A stretch of DNA of 64,000 nt from assembly GCF_016904885.1 (NCBI RefSeq), contig NZ_JADWYI010000001.1, positions 5,332,001 through 5,396,000 of the forward strand, read 5' to 3'. Every line of letters begins with the position of its first letter. The first letter of the stretch is position 1. The notes under the pieces are model-generated. The model saw only the letters and a program-made list of their open reading frames with translations. It had not been told where the DNA came from and searched no databases. This document shows, in pieces, positions 62,759-64,000 of this stretch. The position numbers and the translations under genes are program-made. This DNA is from Archangium primigenium (GTDB lineage Bacteria > Myxococcota > Myxococcia > Myxococcales > Myxococcaceae).

Positions 62759-64000
62759 ATGACGACTGATTCTCCTGTTCCGACGCCGCGTCCGCCCCGG
62801 GCCGCGCGCCTCGCCGTCGCGGCCCTGTTCCTCACCAACGGCGCGATCTTCGCCAACCTGTTGCCGCGCTATCCGCAGATCAAGGCCGACCTCGGGCTCG
62901 GCAACGCCGAGTATGGCCTCGCCGTCGCGGCGTTTCCGTTCGGCGCCCTGGTGGCCGGGCTCACCGCGGGGGCCCTCATCCGCCGCTTCCGCTCGTCGCG
63001 CGTCGCCGTGGCGGGCACGCTGCTCACGAGCGCGGGCGTGCTGCTCGCGGGACTGGCGCCCACCTGGGGCCTGCTCGCCGGGGCGCTCTTCTTCGCGGGC
63101 TGCATGGACGCCATCACCGACGTGGCGCAGAACTCGCACGGCCTGCGCGTGCAGCGGCTCTACGGCCGGTCCATCCTCAACGGGTTCCACGCCATCTGGA
63201 GTGTCGGCGCGGTGTGCGGGGGCCTCATGGGGGGCCTCGCCGCGAGCCTCCACCTGCCGCGCGGTGTGCACCTGGCCCTGTCGGCCGGGCTCTTCGCGCT
63301 CGTCGCGCTGACGGCGCTGCGCTCCACGCTGCCGGGCCCGGAGCCCGTCGAGTCCAGCGAGCGCGCCGAGCAAGGCGCTCGGACGGAGGGCTTTTCCGCG
63401 CGCCTCGGGCTCATGATCGCGGCGCTCGTGCTCATCGCCATCGGCGGCACGCTCGTCGAGGACGCGGGCTCCACCTGGGCGGCCGTCTATCTCTCCGGCA
63501 CGCTCGGCACGAGTATCGCCGTCGCCTCGTTCGGCTACATCGCGCTCGTGGGCGCGCAGTTCGTCGGGCGGCTGCTCGGCGATGGCCTCGTCGACAGGTT
63601 CGGTCAGCGCGCGGTCGCCCGGACAGGCGGCGCGACCCTGGTGGTGGGCATGGGCTCGGCGCTGCTGTTCCCCTCGGTGCCGGGCACCCTCGTGGGCTTC
63701 GCGCTCGCGGGCTTCGGCGTCGCGACGCTGGTGCCCGCCGCGATGCACGGCGCCGACGAACTGCCGGGCCTGCGCGCCGGGACCGGACTCACCGTCGTCA
63801 GTTGGCTGATGCGCCTCGGGTTCCTGTTGTCTCCCCCGGTGGTCGGGCTCGTCGCCGACGCCGTGGGCTTGAGGGTGGGGCTGCTCGTGGTGCCCTTCGC
63901 GGGCCTGCTCGTGCTGTCGCTCGCGGGCGTGTTGTCCGCCACCCGGGCCTCCCCCCGGGCCTCCGGAAAGCGCGGGGATGGCGAGGATTGGAACGCGAAA
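62759..64000 (+). CDS. MFS transporter (3' end beyond window)
   Basis: At least 414 aa are encoded and the frame is still open at the window edge. The ATG at 62759 lies 11 bases after the TetR stop. About 12 helices are visible: 'AALFLTNGAIFANLLPRYPQIKADLGLGNAEYGLAVAAFPFGALVAGL', 'GALIRRFRSSRVAVAGTLL' (motif A-like), a cytoplasmic loop near 195-215, and 'FGYIALVGAQFVGRLLGDGLVDRFGQRAV' in the second half. It is probably efflux controlled by the upstream TetR repressor. Substrate unknown. Confidence 0.9.
   Translation, partial: MTTDSPVPTPRPPRAARLAVAALFLTNGAIFANLLPRYPQIKADLGLGNAEYGLAVAAFPFGALVAGLTAGALIRRFRSSRVAVAGTLLTSAGVLLAGLAPTWGLLAGALFFAGCMDAITDVAQNSHGLRVQRLYGRSILNGFHAIWSVGAVCGGLMGGLAASLHLPRGVHLALSAGLFALVALTALRSTLPGPEPVESSERAEQGARTEGFSARLGLMIAALVLIAIGGTLVEDAGSTWAAVYLSGTLGTSIAVASFGYIALVGAQFVGRLLGDGLVDRFGQRAVARTGGATLVVGMGSALLFPSVPGTLVGFALAGFGVATLVPAAMHGADELPGLRAGTGLTVVSWLMRLGFLLSPPVVGLVADAVGLRVGLLVVPFAGLLVLSLAGVLSATRASPRASGKRGDGEDWNAK

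Overview
The window looks like chromosomal DNA of a myxobacterium, probably from the Cystobacter/Archangium/Melittangium side of Myxococcota. I infer this from very high GC, GC-rich third codon positions, dense operons joined by ATGA/GTGA overlaps, sigma-54-type promoters, several secreted hydrolases, and lipoprotein toxin/immunity pairs of the SitA/SitI kind. The species is an inference. No rRNA, tRNA, CRISPR array, insertion sequence or phage module was seen.

Layout. 1-10418: the start of a leftward gene, then a tight operon of three paralogous two-domain Clp/Hsp100-like AAA+ ATPases ending in a beta-lactamase-fold serine hydrolase. 10443-21182: an accessory segment with two lipoprotein toxin/immunity pairs (10443-13750 and 18911-21182). 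Between them lie a yellow/MRJP-like lipoprotein, a two-component system, a 72-aa protein and an LRAT-like papain-fold protein. 21206-25606: a DnaA-N-like protein, a chemotaxis receptor and an MshEN (putative c-di-GMP) protein. 25614-32079: a polysaccharide deacetylase, a DUF2135/TPR protein and large unknowns. 32327-38716: a sigma-54-preceded repeat protein, a GH3 beta-glucosidase, a vWA protein and a nuclease-A-inhibitor-like protein.

38981-44752 is a compact natural-product-like locus: MFS exporter, GT-B glycosyltransferase-like protein, PLP decarboxylase, and a carrier-thioesterase protein whose carrier site lacks Ser and whose thioesterase carries Cys as nucleophile. 44661-48252 encodes secreted Cys-rich and duplicated proteins, a lipase and a beta-propeller lectin-like protein, with recognisable promoters and a terminator. 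48573-54965: an ABC exporter with two permeases, an AHL-lactonase-like enzyme, a membrane histidine kinase and a partner of unknown function. 55126-64000: a three-gene envelope operon with a CreD-like protein, a 48-aa Cys-rich secreted peptide, a metallophosphatase, a GH18 enzyme with ricin-type lectin repeats, and a TetR/MFS pair with a clear palindromic operator.

Together the genes suit a social, predatory bacterium: cell-cell antagonism, secreted polymer degradation, efflux, signal interception and two-component sensing. The least described parts are the triple AAA+ operon, the decarboxylase/thioesterase locus, and the nuclease-inhibitor-like gene with no visible nuclease.
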